A stretch of 64,000 bases of DNA from Linum tenue (lineage: Eukaryota; Streptophyta; Magnoliopsida; Malpighiales; Linaceae). A model generated the notes under the pieces. That model had not been told where the DNA came from. It saw only the letters and a program-made list of their open reading frames with translations, and searched no databases. Both the position numbers and the translations under genes were made by a program. This document shows, piece by piece, positions 34,376 to 46,795 of this stretch. How positions within the stretch are numbered: position 1 is the first letter of the stretch; each line of letters begins with the position of its first letter. Location: NCBI GenBank assembly GCA_946122785.1, contig CAMGYJ010000011.1, positions 18,848,001 through 18,912,000 of the forward strand, read 5' to 3'.

Positions 34376-36902
34376 GGGTAGGGTTAAGCAAGCTTTAAAG
34401 CGGTTTAACAAGGAAGTGTATGGTAACTTACAGGATCAAGTTAGGGAGGCTGAGGGAGAATTAATGCGGGCTCAAGCAGTAGCATATCAGGATCCTACCT
34501 CTGGCAATTTTGAGGCTGTTTCTATTAAGAAGGATCTTTATGATCACATAATTTCAGCTTATGGTAGTTTCTGTTGGCAAAAATCAAGGGTTTCCTGGTT
34601 AAAGGTGGGGGATCAGAGTTCCAATTTCTTTCATCAGGCTGTCAAGATTCATAATTCTAAGCGGGCCATCAGGAAGTTAGTTACAGACTCTGGAGTGGAA
34701 TTGTATCAGGTGGAGCAGATTGTAGAGGAGGTTCTAGGATACTATAAGAAACTCCTGGGGGAAGCTAATATGGAGATTCAGCCGAGTAGAGAGGAAGTTG
34801 ACCAGCTGGTTAAGCACAGGTTACCTGATCAAGAACGTGATAATCTGACTAAAGACATTACAGCAGAGGAGATCAGAAGTGTAGTATTCAATTTGAATCC
34901 TCAGAAAGCCCCGGGGCCAGATGGGTTTTCAGCAGGCTTATATAAGAGGACATGGTCAATTATTGGGGAGGATGTCATTAATGGGGTTCTCTACTTCTTC
35001 AACACATGTAATCTCCCTAGTGGAGTGAATGCTACTGCCGTGTCTCTTATTCCTAAAGTTTCAAATGCTGACACCTTAAAGAACTATAGGCCTATCTCCT
35101 GTGTGAATCTGTTTTATAAGATAATTGCCAAGATACTTGCAAGGCGAATTAGTGAAGTTATGCCGTTGATTATTGGAAATACTCAATCAGCTTTTGTTAA
35201 GGGTAGGAGTATTATGGACAACATCTTGTTGACCCAGGAACTTGTGAGTGGATATAATAGAAGTCATTTGTCTTCTAGATGTGCAATTAAAATTGACATC
35301 ATGAAGGCTTTTGACTCAGTTAACTGACATTACCTGTTTCTTATGATGCAATCAATAGGGTTCCCTGAACAATTTATGAAATGGATCAAGGCCTGCCTTC
35401 AAACTGCCCATTACAGCTTTAATATAAATGGCAGTTTATGTGGATTCTTTAGAGCTAGGAAAGGTGTCAGGCAAGGTGATCCTTTATCACCTTACCTGTT
35501 CACCATTGCTATGGAGGGATTATCCAACATGTTACTTGCATCCAGTCAAAATGGTAGAATCCCTTATCACCCTCAATGCCAAAGGATTTCATTGAATCAC
35601 CTATGTTTTGCGGATGACATTCTGGTTTTTACTACTAGCTCTGCTCAAGCAATCCTCCAGGTTAAAGAGGTCCTGAACAGATTCTACAAACTATCAGGGC
35701 TCAAGAGTAATCCTTCTAAGTGTGAAATATATTTTGGAGGTGAGGCTATAAAGTATAAAAGTAATGCTCTGCATCTTTCTGGGTTCAAGGAGGGTACTCT
35801 GCCTGTCAGATACCTGGGACTCCCTCTGATGGCTGGTAAGCTCTCTTCTACAGAAATTGATATACTGGTGGACAAGATAACAAAAAGAATCAAATCATGG
35901 CGTGCCAAGAAACTCACATATGCTGGTAGGCTGCAGCTTATTAATTCAGTTTTACTTGGAGTTGTTCAGTATTGGATGCAGCTTTTTGTTCTTCCCAAGA
36001 AGGCATTGAAGAAGATCCAGCAGGTTTGCTCTCAATTTCTATGGCATGGAGATACTATGGGTAGGGCAAAGGTAGCATGGGACTAGGTGGCTCTGCCTAA
36101 GAGGGAAGGAGGACTTGGATTGAGGGATTTGGTTGCCTGGAACCAAGCCTGTGCTGCTCGACTGCTCTGGTTGTTTCTTATGAAGGCTGGGGCCTTGTGG
36201 GTAGCATGGATGGTAGCATACAAGTGTAAAACTGGTGATATTTGGACAATGAAAGTGCAATACAGTAGTTCCTGGGTTTGGAGAAGGCTGCTGAAACTGC
36301 GAGATGTTATTGCGCCATGGATGCAGCAACAGAATGGGATTGTATTTTGGGGATTGCAGGAAATGCAGGTCTACTCAGTTAAGAGAGTTTGAGAGACTTT
36401 GCGCAAGAAGGGGGCTAAAGTCTGCTGGTATAAGCTCATTTGGAGCAAATATTGTTTTCCTCGGTTTAGTTTGATTGCTTGGCTGATAATGCACAATGCT
36501 ATCACAACTCGAGCCAAGTTGATGAGTTGGGGAAGAATTCAGGATGCTGCCTGTCCGTTGTGTGGTACTGATGTAGAAGATCGAGACCATCTTTTCCTCT
36601 ACTGCAATTTCTCTCAAAGACTCTATGAGCAGTTTCATATACCTCGTCAGAATTTTCAGACTTGGGATGCGATGATCCAGTTTATCATAGGAGTGGTTAG
36701 CAGAGGTTCTCATGGACAGTGGCATGCGTTGCTATGGTGTATTGCAGTATCGTATATCTGGAAAGAACGATGTCGAGTGGTACATGGAGATTTATGTCGC
36801 TCCCCAGATATTGTTGCTGATCTTATTCGAGCTGATTTAATGTTTATATCTCATGGAGATAGAGGGGTTCGGGATAGTCTTGTTCATCTTGGTTACTTAT
36901 AG
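34376..36902 (+). pseudogene. LINE ORF2 fragment: reverse transcriptase and zf-RVT (three stops)
   Basis: A single frame runs to the stop at 36900-36902 and is interrupted by stops at 35325 (TGA), 36084 (TAG) and 36390 (TGA). It shows KAPGPDGF, LIPKV, NYRPISCVN, QSAFVKGRSI, the catalytic FADD, RYLGLPL, and then zf-RVT with CPLCG and DHLFLYC. The ATG at 34374 is formed partly by the target duplication and is not a real start. By comparison with family consensus, 35325 and 36390 fall where Trp is expected. The protein is dead; relatives act in LINE copying. Confidence 0.9.
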
Positions 36903-37053
36903 GCTTATTTGACATGTAAGTAGTAGTTTTGAGTGCAGGTGAGTCTTTCCTTAGTTTTTGCTAATCGAGGGTTTTTTCCCGAGAGTCATTCCCTCTTCGT
37001 TGTATTGGTTACTTTTCATTGAGGAATAAAGCAACTGATTCAACGAAAAAAAA
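34376..37053 (+). mobile_element. 5'-truncated LINE (L1 type) with 15-bp target duplication
   Basis: The 15-bp sequence actttaagagaaaat flanks the insert (34361-34375 and 37054-37068). The 3' end has a short A-run after caacg (37045-37053). The body starts inside ORF2, past the endonuclease, and runs through RT and zf-RVT to a 3' UTR of about 150 bp. The duplication, A-tail and 5' truncation are the signature of target-primed reverse transcription. Confidence 0.93.
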
Positions 37054-37068
37054 ACTTTAAGAGAAAAT

Positions 37069-38150
37069 TATATAACCAGAATAGATGATAAAGAAAAAAA
37101 AACTATGGATAATCTACCATTACCATAAAATGGGATTTTTATGCGACATAACTTGGTTCAAGATACAGTGCATAATATCAGTAACTAAATCTGGACTCTT
37201 CATTCAGAAAATTAAGATCTAAAAATGGAGAACTAAAGGTCATTTTTACTTTCTCTTGTTTTCTTAATCGGCTCATATCTTCTTCGTTTTAACTCGGATT
37301 TCAATTTTTTTGGCACAGATGGAACGAGTTCGTTGTGCTTTACAAAACAAGATCCATTTTCAATATTTTTTGAGAAAACAATTCTTGCCTCTCGGTTCTT
37401 CGTTTTTAATTCGTTTTTGAATTTTTTTGCACAGAAGGAACGAGTTCATCATGATCTATTGGATCTACAAATTTCTGGGCGAACAAAATACAGGACAAAA
37501 AAATACCACACAATACCATTCTGGTACGGGGTGGTATCTTGTGGTACACAATGTTTAAAGTCGTAAATGACAGTTAATATACTTATACTATCATGTATTC
37601 AACCATCCTATAGTCTTGGTTTGTTCATACCACTATAGTACGCTTTTCAAACCACATGTATGCTCTAATTTCAATACAAGTTAATACCATATGGTATATA
37701 CTGGTAAAAAATGGCTCAATTTATTTTTTCCAAAAAATATATCAAAGTGAATATCATTTTGAAGAGCACAATTAATCTAATCTAACTGTGAAAAAAAATA
37801 ATTTTGATTTAAAACGAGTGAAAAATCGTCCGTTAAAAATTAATGGGAGAAAATTAAAGGCTTTTCAGTAAAGAGAAGAGACACTAATGTGGCGGAGAAT
37901 AATTGATTTATAGATAATTATTAACAAGAAAGTTATTGAACGGATCTGTTTCCGCATAACTTGGGGTTGCGATTTATACAAGAAGACCTTTAGTTGGAAA
38001 TTGACTAATTGTGTTCTGACTTCTGAGTTGGAAATGGACTTCATATGAAATTACTAATACTCTATTTACGCAATATAATATAATATAATCCCGTATTTAC
38101 TGTAATGTGGGGTTTGATTCCTTAATTAGCGACGGAAACTGCCCAAAATT
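37069..38150. other. Intergenic, with a partial copy of the foldback element
   Basis: From about 37180 to 37950 the sequence is similar to the right half of the 27331-29094 element, starting near its centre (aaatctggactcttcat) and ending near its terminus. It includes the ggtacggggtggtat hairpin. Several blocks are shortened. No gene is seen. Confidence 0.6.
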
Positions 38151-38593
38151 ATTTCCCTCCCTCCTTTTCCCCTTTCCCTTTCCTCTCTTTAAAAAATAAT
38201 TAACATATCCGCCAAAAAGCAGCCGGAAAAGGCCATTACTGATTTTCTTTTCTTTTGGCTACTAGTTTCAGGCTCTCTCAGCAACCAAACACTCAACTTT
38301 CTCGCCCAGCGAGAAAATTTTCAGCTCACAGATCCACAACCCAACTCTCTGCTTCCTCCCGTTAGTTTCCCCCCCAAGAAAACTGCAATCTTGCTCAATA
38401 ATATATTAGATTACGCTTTCTCTTTTTCATGGTCTCTGCTCAGAGCTCAACTCTGTAGAGAGTAGAGACTGTCGTCAAAAGAATTTCTTGCTCTTTCTCT
38501 TTCCCGTTTCCCAACCCAAGCATCGATTTCCCCAAAAATTTCCCTTTTTCTTCCCCGAATTCCACGGTCTATGTTCTTGCTTAGATTGCACAC
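38151..38593 (+). promoter_or_regulatory. Upstream region and probable 5' UTR of the NXPE-like gene
   Basis: CT-rich stretches at 38155-38190 and 38270-38320 and a TATA-like aatatatta at about 38399 precede the ATG at 38594. The exact transcription start cannot be read from sequence alone. Confidence 0.35.
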
Positions 38594-40516
38594 ATGCCGG
38601 AGAAATCAGGACTGAATTCTCCGAGGTCCTCCTCCAAGGCCTTCGCATGGCTTTTCCGCCCCAGCCCTCTGCATCAATGGCGGTTCCACTTCCTGACCGC
38701 CATGGTCTTCGTGAGCATGGTGGTTGTTTGGAACATCGACGGCTGTACTATTAAGGGCTTCGTCGAATCTTTGAGATCCACCAAGCCACAGCTCATCACA
38801 GCCGCAAAGTTTCGTCCCCAACCCACCGCGAATCTAGCTCAAGAAAATCCCCACCGGGAAAATTTCACCACCGCCGACGCCGATTTCACGCTCCGCAACG
38901 AGACCGCCATTTTCGCCTCCTCCTCAGCCGCAGCTGATGCTCCTGCGAGTCCGATTCTTCCTCTGGGCCGCGACGTGCTCAACGGCAGCAGTAATGGCTC
39001 CGCCGCGAGCTCGCAGGAAGATGGGTTGTTAGTACAGATGCCGGCGCGAGTGGAAGAAGAGTCGAGCGGCGGCGATGCGGAGTGGGTGACAGCGGAGCTC
39101 GAGGCTAATTTCACTTCCGGGCTTCTCTCCCGGTGGCTGGCTCCCGGCGGGGAGGCATGCAAAGATTCACACACCGAGGAAATCGCGATTCCAGATCTGG
39201 ACGGGAAGAAGGGGATTCTGGAGCTTACCGCCGGAGACTCACACGAGTTAATTTTCCAGGCGGTGGACGAGTCCAAGAACCCTCGTTGCTCCGGCGGGGA
39301 TTACTTCGAATCGGATCTTTCAGGTCAGTCATGGAAATCTCGGCCTCTAGTCAAAGATTTCGGGAACGGGAATTACTCAATTACCCTCCAAGTTCACCCC
39401 GATTTCGCCGGAGATTACGACCTCACTCTCATCCTCCTCTACCGCCATTTCGAGGGTCTAAAATTCTCGCCGGGCAGATTCGCCATCGACAAAGAGCTCC
39501 GCAAGCTCCGAGTCAGATTCACCGCCACAGGTAACATCCAATTACCGCAGTTAAAAGCTTGCTCGAAGTCCGATTTCAGTAGAGATTTATGGGTTGGGAG
39601 ATGGACACGACATGGTAAAAACGACGATTGCAAGATTAGTTACGACGGCCGGTACCGTTGTTTGCCCTCCGATTTCCCCTGCCGGAACACTTGGTGTAGA
39701 GGTTCATTGGGGGAATTGGAAAGCAACGGCTGGGTTTACTCCACACACTGCTCTTTCAACCTCTACCAGCCCGATTCGGGCTGGAATTGCCTCAAGAACA
39801 GGTGGATTTTCTTCTGGGGCGATTCCAATCATGTGGACACAATCAGGAACTTGCTCAACTTCGTGTTGAATCTGCCCGATGTGAAATCCGTCCCACGAAG
39901 ATTCGATCGGAACTTCACCAACCCCAACGACGCGTCTCAATCGGTTCGTATCACCAGCATTTTCAACGGGCATTGGAACGAGACACAGAACTACCAGGGT
40001 CTGAATTCGTTGAGAAATGATGGATTTAGGGACCTGCTGAAGAAGTACTTCACTGAAGATACTGTGCCCGACACCGTGATCATGAACTCTGGACTCCACG
40101 ATGGGATATACTGGCCAAACTTGAGGCAATTCGCCGGAGGAGCTGACTATGCTGCTCGGTTCTGGGGCGAGGTGATGGATTCGGTGAGGCGGAGAGGGCT
40201 GGCTGCTCCGCGGGTCATTTACAGGACGACGGTGACCACTGCTGGGGACGCGAGGAAGATGGCGTTTAATCCGAGCAAGATGGAGGCGTTCAATTGGGTG
40301 GTGCTGGACAAGTTCAGGAGGGCCGGGGTGATGGACGGTGTGGTGGATGACTTCGACATGACGTTCCCTTGGCATTTCGATCACCGGTGCAGCGACGGAG
40401 TGCATTACGGGAGAGCTCCGTTGAGAATGAAGTGGAAGGACGGCGAGATTGGGCACCAGTACTTTGTGGACATAATGCTGGCTCATGTGTTGCTCAATGT
40501 CCTATGTGCGAGATGA
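38594..40516 (+). CDS. Membrane-anchored SGNH-type hydrolase-fold protein (NXPE/PC-esterase-like)
   Basis: One uninterrupted 640-codon ORF without introns. A basic N-terminus is followed by one membrane segment (residues about 31-47), so a type II, Golgi-like topology is likely. Residues 50-210 are low-complexity and Ser/Ala-rich. Residues about 215-312 look like a filamin-type Ig fold (NGNYSITLQVHPDFAGDYDL). Residues about 330-640 form the SGNH-like domain: G-D-S-N at 409-412 with nucleophile Ser411, MNSGLHD near 497-503, and S-D-G-V-H with Asp601 and His604. Several Cys and N-glycosylation sequons suggest a lumenal location. The architecture matches the NXPE C-terminal family and is distantly like TBL/PMR5 polysaccharide O-acetyltransferases. 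The acceptor and reaction are unknown. Start chosen as the first ATG of the open frame. Confidence 0.88.
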   Translation: MPEKSGLNSPRSSSKAFAWLFRPSPLHQWRFHFLTAMVFVSMVVVWNIDGCTIKGFVESLRSTKPQLITAAKFRPQPTANLAQENPHRENFTTADADFTLRNETAIFASSSAAADAPASPILPLGRDVLNGSSNGSAASSQEDGLLVQMPARVEEESSGGDAEWVTAELEANFTSGLLSRWLAPGGEACKDSHTEEIAIPDLDGKKGILELTAGDSHELIFQAVDESKNPRCSGGDYFESDLSGQSWKSRPLVKDFGNGNYSITLQVHPDFAGDYDLTLILLYRHFEGLKFSPGRFAIDKELRKLRVRFTATGNIQLPQLKACSKSDFSRDLWVGRWTRHGKNDDCKISYDGRYRCLPSDFPCRNTWCRGSLGELESNGWVYSTHCSFNLYQPDSGWNCLKNRWIFFWGDSNHVDTIRNLLNFVLNLPDVKSVPRRFDRNFTNPNDASQSVRITSIFNGHWNETQNYQGLNSLRNDGFRDLLKKYFTEDTVPDTVIMNSGLHDGIYWPNLRQFAGGADYAARFWGEVMDSVRRRGLAAPRVIYRTTVTTAGDARKMAFNPSKMEAFNWVVLDKFRRAGVMDGVVDDFDMTFPWHFDHRCSDGVHYGRAPLRMKWKDGEIGHQYFVDIMLAHVLLNVLCAR

Positions 40517-41037
40517 GAAATGACAGTGGTGTACATAAGTTCATGTAGACCGAATTGCAGGTATTCTGCAGCTCCTGCTCAGGAGAGGGGCATTCTTTTT
40601 GTTGGTTGGTTGGGTTGATGCTAGAGTTACTGAACTCTGTATGCATTCTTTCTCCTCTTGTTCTTAGCTTGTAGTATATAATACAAGATGTTTAAAAGAG
40701 TGGTCTACACTTGTAGATTCTGTACGTCTAGGTTGTGAGAATATATCAGTTTCAAAAGTCGTGAACCAAATTGGACCATATAGTTTGAGGTGAATTATCG
40801 ATGGTTTAGAATGGTTTGATTCAGTCCATGGTATGCATGATGGTCTGTTTTGATTTTTCGGTCTGGTTCGGTCCAGATTGTAGGTTACCAGATCAGATCG
40901 GGGACTCGATCCACTTTCCAATATGCTATAGCGGCACACTCGGCCACTCTCTTTACTTTTCAACGAGACTAGTGTCCTCCTTCCTGCATAGACCAAACTC
41001 TATTAGAGACAGTGTTCAAGTAGACTCTATTAGAGAC
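40517..41037 (+). other. 3' flank of the NXPE-like gene
   Basis: A 3' UTR probably extends to about 40690 (ttgtagtatataatacaag). A ~35-bp imperfect tandem repeat (ctctattagagacNgtgtt) is at about 41000-41043, next to the hAT-type end. No further gene was found. Confidence 0.45.
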
Positions 41038-41512
41038 CGTGTTTAAGAAGACGCGATTAATCACTCGTCTAAGCATGATTAATAGTTAGGCAGGAGGAAA
41101 CCGTCTCGTCTAGCCCTGTGCGATTGATATAGGCATGTTAAATGATTAATCTCCATGGAAAACGCCTAATTGGCGCCTAGGCATTCGGAGGCACGTTTTC
41201 ACTCTGGTGGGCGACGCCCAGAACAACTAATAAAGGGGAAAAATGTAGCCTTTTTGTGAAAATCCCAAACCCTATTCTATTATTTCCCATTTCCATTCGA
41301 CCAGCCACTCCCCCTCATCGACTAGCAGCGAGATCCCTTATCATGATTGGCGACTTGGGAAGTTTGAGATTGTGGAAAAGGCTTGTATGTGTATATGAAT
41401 GGATGAATAATGATATGGTGACTTGAGTTTTTGTGGAATATGGCTTATCTATCATATTTTTTTTCAACGTTTAATCTCGCCTAGATAGCGCCTAGCGTCT
41501 TCTTAAACATTG
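41038..41512. mobile_element. hAT-type MITE (aggcg/cgcct family)
   Basis: The left end cgtgtttaagaagacgc and right end gcgtcttcttaaacattg are inverted. Sub-terminal cgcctaggc blocks resemble those of the element at 5073-6110. An 8-bp target duplication is not conserved. No ORF is present. Confidence 0.55.
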
Positions 41513-42417
41513 TTTAGAAAATATTAACATAGTATAATCGCGTCTCCATATTACATTATGTTAATGGTTGCGACCAAGTCTCGACTCTTTCTTGACATGT
41601 GACTTGTGAGACGTGGTTTGGGGAGGAGAGGACCTTTCAAAGTTCATTTCACTTCCACCGACAATAATAAGCCCACCCATCAGAGGATGAGAGGATGCGA
41701 TTGTGAGAGAGTAGTACTACAGTCTTCGCCCGCCCCTTATCTGTTTCAAATCCAATCCATGAGGGATATGGGCTGAAGCACCAACCAAAGCATTAGTTGC
41801 CATACTGCAGGCCAAATGGGTCTTGTACCCATTAATCTCCCCAGTGTTGTAATTTTTTTAACACAAACCCAAACCAGCTTTCTAAATTGTCTTTCTGGGC
41901 CCGCAAGAGGAGGGCTAAATTGTTTTGCAGTTCAATGACTTTGTAACATCAGATTATAATTTTTTGGATTAAAATAATATAATAATCAAGCTTTTGATTT
42001 TAATAATAATAATAATAACAAAAATTAAAAAAATGTAATAGCCAATGGGATTGGTGGTTACTATTCAGCCCATTAAATAATTTACTCAACCGCTATTTTG
42101 TCGTCGCAAAATATGTCCAAACTTTCTGCGACGGTAGTTTGTAGTTGCATAAAGTTTTTTTGTGGTTTTGACCGGACATTAATCCGGAGAAAACAACTTT
42201 TGACACAATGAGGGACGAAATATGTTTATTGTGGTTTTGACCAGCTATCAATTCGGAGAAAACAACTTTCTAAATACCTTTTATTATTATCGCTTTTGAT
42301 ATGATTACTGTTTAATAGATAGTTAGTCATCTCCTCCTCTTTAGAGTTAGCTATTTAGAAAAACAATAATTTATTGATGAATTGGCAACAACAGTTCCAA
42401 TCAAATAATTATTTACA
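41513..42417. other. Intergenic, no gene
   Basis: The stretch is AT-rich and holds an (ATA)n-like tract at about 41999-42020 and short repeats of ttttgacc and caatccggagaaaacaac near 42170-42270. No coding sequence is seen. Confidence 0.45.
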
Positions 42418-42422
42418 CACAA

Positions 42423-42701
42423 TAACAAACTTTTGTTTGAGTGAAACCTTAGGGCTTAACTTCTCTCATTGATCTGTTTGCAATTTATATGAAGGTTGGC
42501 TACTGCAAGACAACCATAGTCAGCTTCATACACATCTCTGTTTTCTTTTTCTTTATTTGAAAAAGAAACAAAGTTAAACTTGACGAAAAAGCAAACTTGT
42601 ACTTGAAATAAACATAAACAACACCGTTGGACATAAACCTTCGTTGTTTTCTTCTTGAGTGTTGGCAGCTGGTTTGAATTTGTATTTAGTCTGGTCTGTT
42701 A
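42423..42701 (-). repeat. 3' LTR of copia 1
   Basis: It is about 279 bp, starts taacaa and ends ctgtta on the plus strand, and is similar to 46796-47082 with frequent differences. Confidence 0.85.
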
Positions 42702-42735
42702 CCCCCCCCCCCTCGCGCAAGCTGGTGGGCATAGA

Positions 42736-45700
42736 TTACGCAGACCCAACTTGTAGAAAAGGTAGCGAAAGGGAGCAGGTGAGAAAGGTTTGGGGAAGAG
42801 ATCCGCCAGCTGGTGAGAAAGAGGAGACGTGTAGCAGCTTTATGATCTTCAATTGGAACTTTTCACGAACAAGATGACAGTCGAATTCAATTTGTTTCGT
42901 CCGCTCATGGAAGGTAGGGTTTTCTGCAATATAAATTGCACTTTGGTTGTCACAGTATAGCGTAGCTGGCTTAGTCTGTTCTACCTTGAAATCGACGAGA
43001 AGAAAGAGTAGCCATTGAAGCTCGCAAGCTGTGAATGCAAGATTCCTATACTCTACCTCATAAGAAGATCTGCTTACTGTCTTCTGTTTCTTGCTTTTCC
43101 AGGATATGAGGGAGTTGCCAAGGTATATACAGTACACAAAGATGGATCGTCTGGTATCAACACACGCAGCCCAATCAGAGTCGGTGAAAGCCTTGAGATG
43201 AAAATCACCAGTGGCAGGGAAAAAGTGACCAGTTGCCGGAGCAGATTTGATGTATCTGAGTATTCTTTGAAATACCTTGAAATGAATGACACTAGGATTA
43301 GACATGAACTGACTGAATTGTTGGGTAGCATAGCTGATATCTGGGCGAGTTGTTGTAAAATAGACTAGCTTCCCAACCAGTGTTTAGGATCCTCGTAGGG
43401 TGTTACACATTCACTGCTAAGATGAATTTTGTAATCCATTGGTGTAGTTACCTTTCTTGAATAAAGTAAATTGACCTCCTCAATGATTTCCAGTGTGTAC
43501 TTCCTTTGAGAGGCATGAATACCTTTGTTGTTTCGTGCCACTTCAATTCCCAAAAAGAACCTGAGTGGACCAAGATCTTTGATGCTGAATGCAGAATGAA
43601 GTTCTATCTTCAGATTTTGAATTTCCTGTATGTCATTACCACCAAGAAGCAAGTCATACACATAGATTAGGATACAAGTATAGGTGGTGTTGTGGCTTTG
43701 AAGAAGAGAGTATGGTATGTCTTGCTCTGTATGTACTAAAGCTGATGTAGTTTGTCTATGAGTTTGGAAAATCATTGTCTTGAGGCATGCTTTAATCCAT
43801 AAAGGGATTTTTTAGCTTGCAAACTGGTTGTTTAAAACTAGGTGGGGGATCATATCCCATTCGGTCATGTAGACTTCCTCCTGGAGATCTCCATGGAGAA
43901 AGGCATTGTTCACATCTAGCCGGTGAACATGCCAATTCCTCATAGCAGCAATGACAAAAAAATGTACTAAGTGTTGTCAGCTTGATCACTAGGGCAAATT
44001 TGTCATGGTAATCAACTCCTTCTTGTTGAGTATTTCCTTTGGTCGCTACCCTGGCTTTAAATCTATCCAAAGAACCATCATATTCAAACTTTAGGAGATA
44101 GACCCATTTGCTACCAATTGGCTTCTTGCCTTCAGGGAGTTCAACAACATTCCATATGTTGTTTTTGAACAAAGCCTTGGTTTTTTGCTGCTCCATTGAG
44201 TTGATTGTGATGCTTCCTCATAAGTATTAGGTTCAGTATGAGATGAAATGCTGAGAATAAAGTGTTCGTAATGAGGAGCAAGAGTGTGATAGGAGATAGT
44301 ATAAGAGAGAGGATACCTTTTGTCTTGATCCTGGAGTGAAGAATGCTAACTGGTAGTGCTAGACTGGTGTAAGAGATAACAATGGTAGTATTTGGTTAGG
44401 TGAGTGGGATGTTTAGATGTTCTGTCTGAGTTACGAAGAAGAGGATTAGGTGGGGGGGGGGGGGGTGAAGAAATGAGAGTGTCAGAACTGGAAGATGGGG
44501 TGGAGAAAGTGACTGCATATTGATCAGTGGAGGGATCGACAGAATGTGCAAAGATGATGATGGAATGTATGGTGGTTGTTGAGGATCAGGAGGAAAAAGT
44601 GCTTGTGGTGGTGGGGGAGGAGAAAGAAAGTTTTCAAAGACAAGGGGTGATGTTGGTGATGGGAAGAGATGAGTGCTCTGTTGTGGAGGGGATTCATCAC
44701 TGCTAGCTAGGATCTTAAAGGGCAACTCATCCTCATAAAAGATAACATCTATAGAAGTGTAAGTCTCATGAGATGTTAGATCATAGATCTAGTAGCCTTT
44801 GATAGCAGTTGTGAATCTTATGAAAACACCCTTTCTAGCTCTAGGCTGGAAATTAGTGCGATGGTATCATCAACTATTGTTAGGAAGTATTTGTAACCAT
44901 CAAAGGTAGGAATATAATTGGGACCTTATATATCAACATGTATCAGTTCAAAAGGTTGATGAGTTACAGATTGACTGACAGGAAAACTAAGTCTTCTTTG
45001 CTTAGCAAAATGACAGACATCACAAGACTGGTATGATAGTTTGGATGGGGGTACAAAATTGGCCGAGGTGTGGGATTTTAGAATGGGAAATATGAACTAA
45101 TCTAAAATGCCACATATCAAATGTGTTTTTCATAGTAGCAGGGATGTATTTAGGGTTATGATCTACTTCTAGATGGTAGAGGCCATTGGTGAGTCTAGCA
45201 GAACCAGCCATTTTCTTATGCTCCAAGTCCTATGAGACAAAAGTCAGAGTAGAAGTTTAAGTAGAGGGGTTTATTGGAAGTGAGTTTGCTAAAAAAATTA
45301 GGTTGAAGGTGAAATGTGCTATGTAGGGGACATCCTCAAGAATAAGGTCATCTGTGCACTTAGTTGTACCAATGTGGGTGACTTTGAATTGATCTCCAGT
45401 TGGCAAAGTGATAAAAACATTGTTTATTTCTTTATATTCAACAAGAGTCTAAGGAGCACACTATGTGATCTGATGCTCCAGTATCAAGGATCCATAGACT
45501 GTTTTTCTTATTTGAATGGTCATGTATGGGAGGAGATAAAAGATATTTACCTGGTCCCTTTGGATTGTTGATATAGGTTGCTGCTATGAATGAACCACTT
45601 GGTTGCTTCTAATGAAGTAGATACATCAGTTTGTCATAGTCCTCCTTGGTGAGCTTGATGTCATGGTCATTCTGACTAGTATATGTCATGTTAGCATAGC

Positions 45701-46054
45701 CTCTTCCTCTTCCTTGTCCTGTTGCACCTCTTGTGTTGATGCTAGGAGGAAAGCAATGTTTAAAGAAACATCTTTCTTCTGAGTGTCCTTGCCTTCTGCA
45801 GTAGTTGCATTGTAGAATTTTCCTTTAACCTCGTGGATTCCTCGAGTCCATCCATGTTTTTGGTAGCAAACTTCTTCAGTGTGTCCTTTTTCACAATAAG
45901 TGAAGAAATGCCTTCTGTTTCCACCTTGAACAACTGACAGTGGTGACTCAAAAACTACATCAACAATCATTTCCCCTTTTTGAGTTCCATACATTTCTTT
46001 CATGTTGCAACATCCTTTGAAAGACCTTATTGATGTTAGGCAACTCATCTCCAA
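42736..46054 (-). pseudogene. Copia 1 polyprotein remnants (gag, RT, RNase H)
   Basis: Open pieces on the minus strand in changing frames: gag zinc-knuckle region 46054-45686 (CEKGHTEEVC, first Cys pair degraded), a pre-integrase piece 45226-45020 (MWHFRLVHISHSK), RT start 44196-43792 (KARVATKGNTQQEGVDYHDKF), RT end 43775-43365, and RNase H 43305-42736 (DSDWAACVDTRRS). The RT catalytic motif reads YVYD instead of YVDD. The integrase core is largely missing between about 45000 and 44750. Frameshifts and deletions leave no functional protein. Confidence 0.85.
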
Positions 46055-46795
46055 AAAGAATGTGAGACCTCACAGTAGAAAAGTTTTCATTCAACCCTCA
46101 AAGGAACTTGATAACATAACTTGTGTCCTGATATTGCTGGAACTTTTTCATTGCTCTGCAAGTGAGATGGCTAGCCGGAGTGCAGTCACATGGCAGGAGT
46201 GGTTGGTAATTCTCGAGCTCATCTATGAGTGTGATAACTCTTCCATAGTATTATGTAATTGTCTGGTTACGTTGCTTGAGATTAGAAAGTGATTCCTCAA
46301 GCTCTGCAACCCTAATGATATATGTCTCCTTCCCCATATCTAGACTGAAGACTTTTCTAAGCTTCAAAAGCTTTCTAGCTAGGTAGTATGGTTTACCTTA
46401 TCAATGTTTCAAAAGATTGTTGGATCTAACTAAGAATCATCACATTGTTTCTGATCCATGCTCCTTGTTTTTGGACCTGTTGGATCTGGCTCAACCAGAA
46501 CTCCACTTACAAAGCCTAACTTGTTCTTAGCAGCTAAGGCATTGTACATCGCTCTACTCCAATCATTGTAGTTTGTGGTGTTAAGCTTTTATGCAACTAA
46601 GAGAATACCAACTCGTCAGATCCATGGAGAAAGTAAGGATCCTCCATCTGGTAAGGCTGATGCTGCTGCTCCTGAGCATCGTTGTTGTGTGCTTGAACAT
46701 TTTTGTTGTTGGTTTGCTCGTTTTGTGGTTGTTGTTGTCTGCCACGGTTTCACTGGTAGCAGCGATCTAGGTTGAGTAACCAGGCTCTGATACCA

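Noticed and set aside
34374..34376. ATG as a true LINE ORF2 start
   Set aside because: It is created where the 15-bp target duplication meets the truncated LINE; real ORF2 starts lie upstream in the endonuclease.
38839..40486. Minus-strand ORFs of 145 and 260 codons
   Set aside because: They are shadows of the NXPE-like gene, whose plus frame has a clear catalytic motif set.
44396..44725. 109-codon proline-rich minus ORF
   Set aside because: It is a low-complexity linker between integrase and RT of copia 1, not a separate gene.
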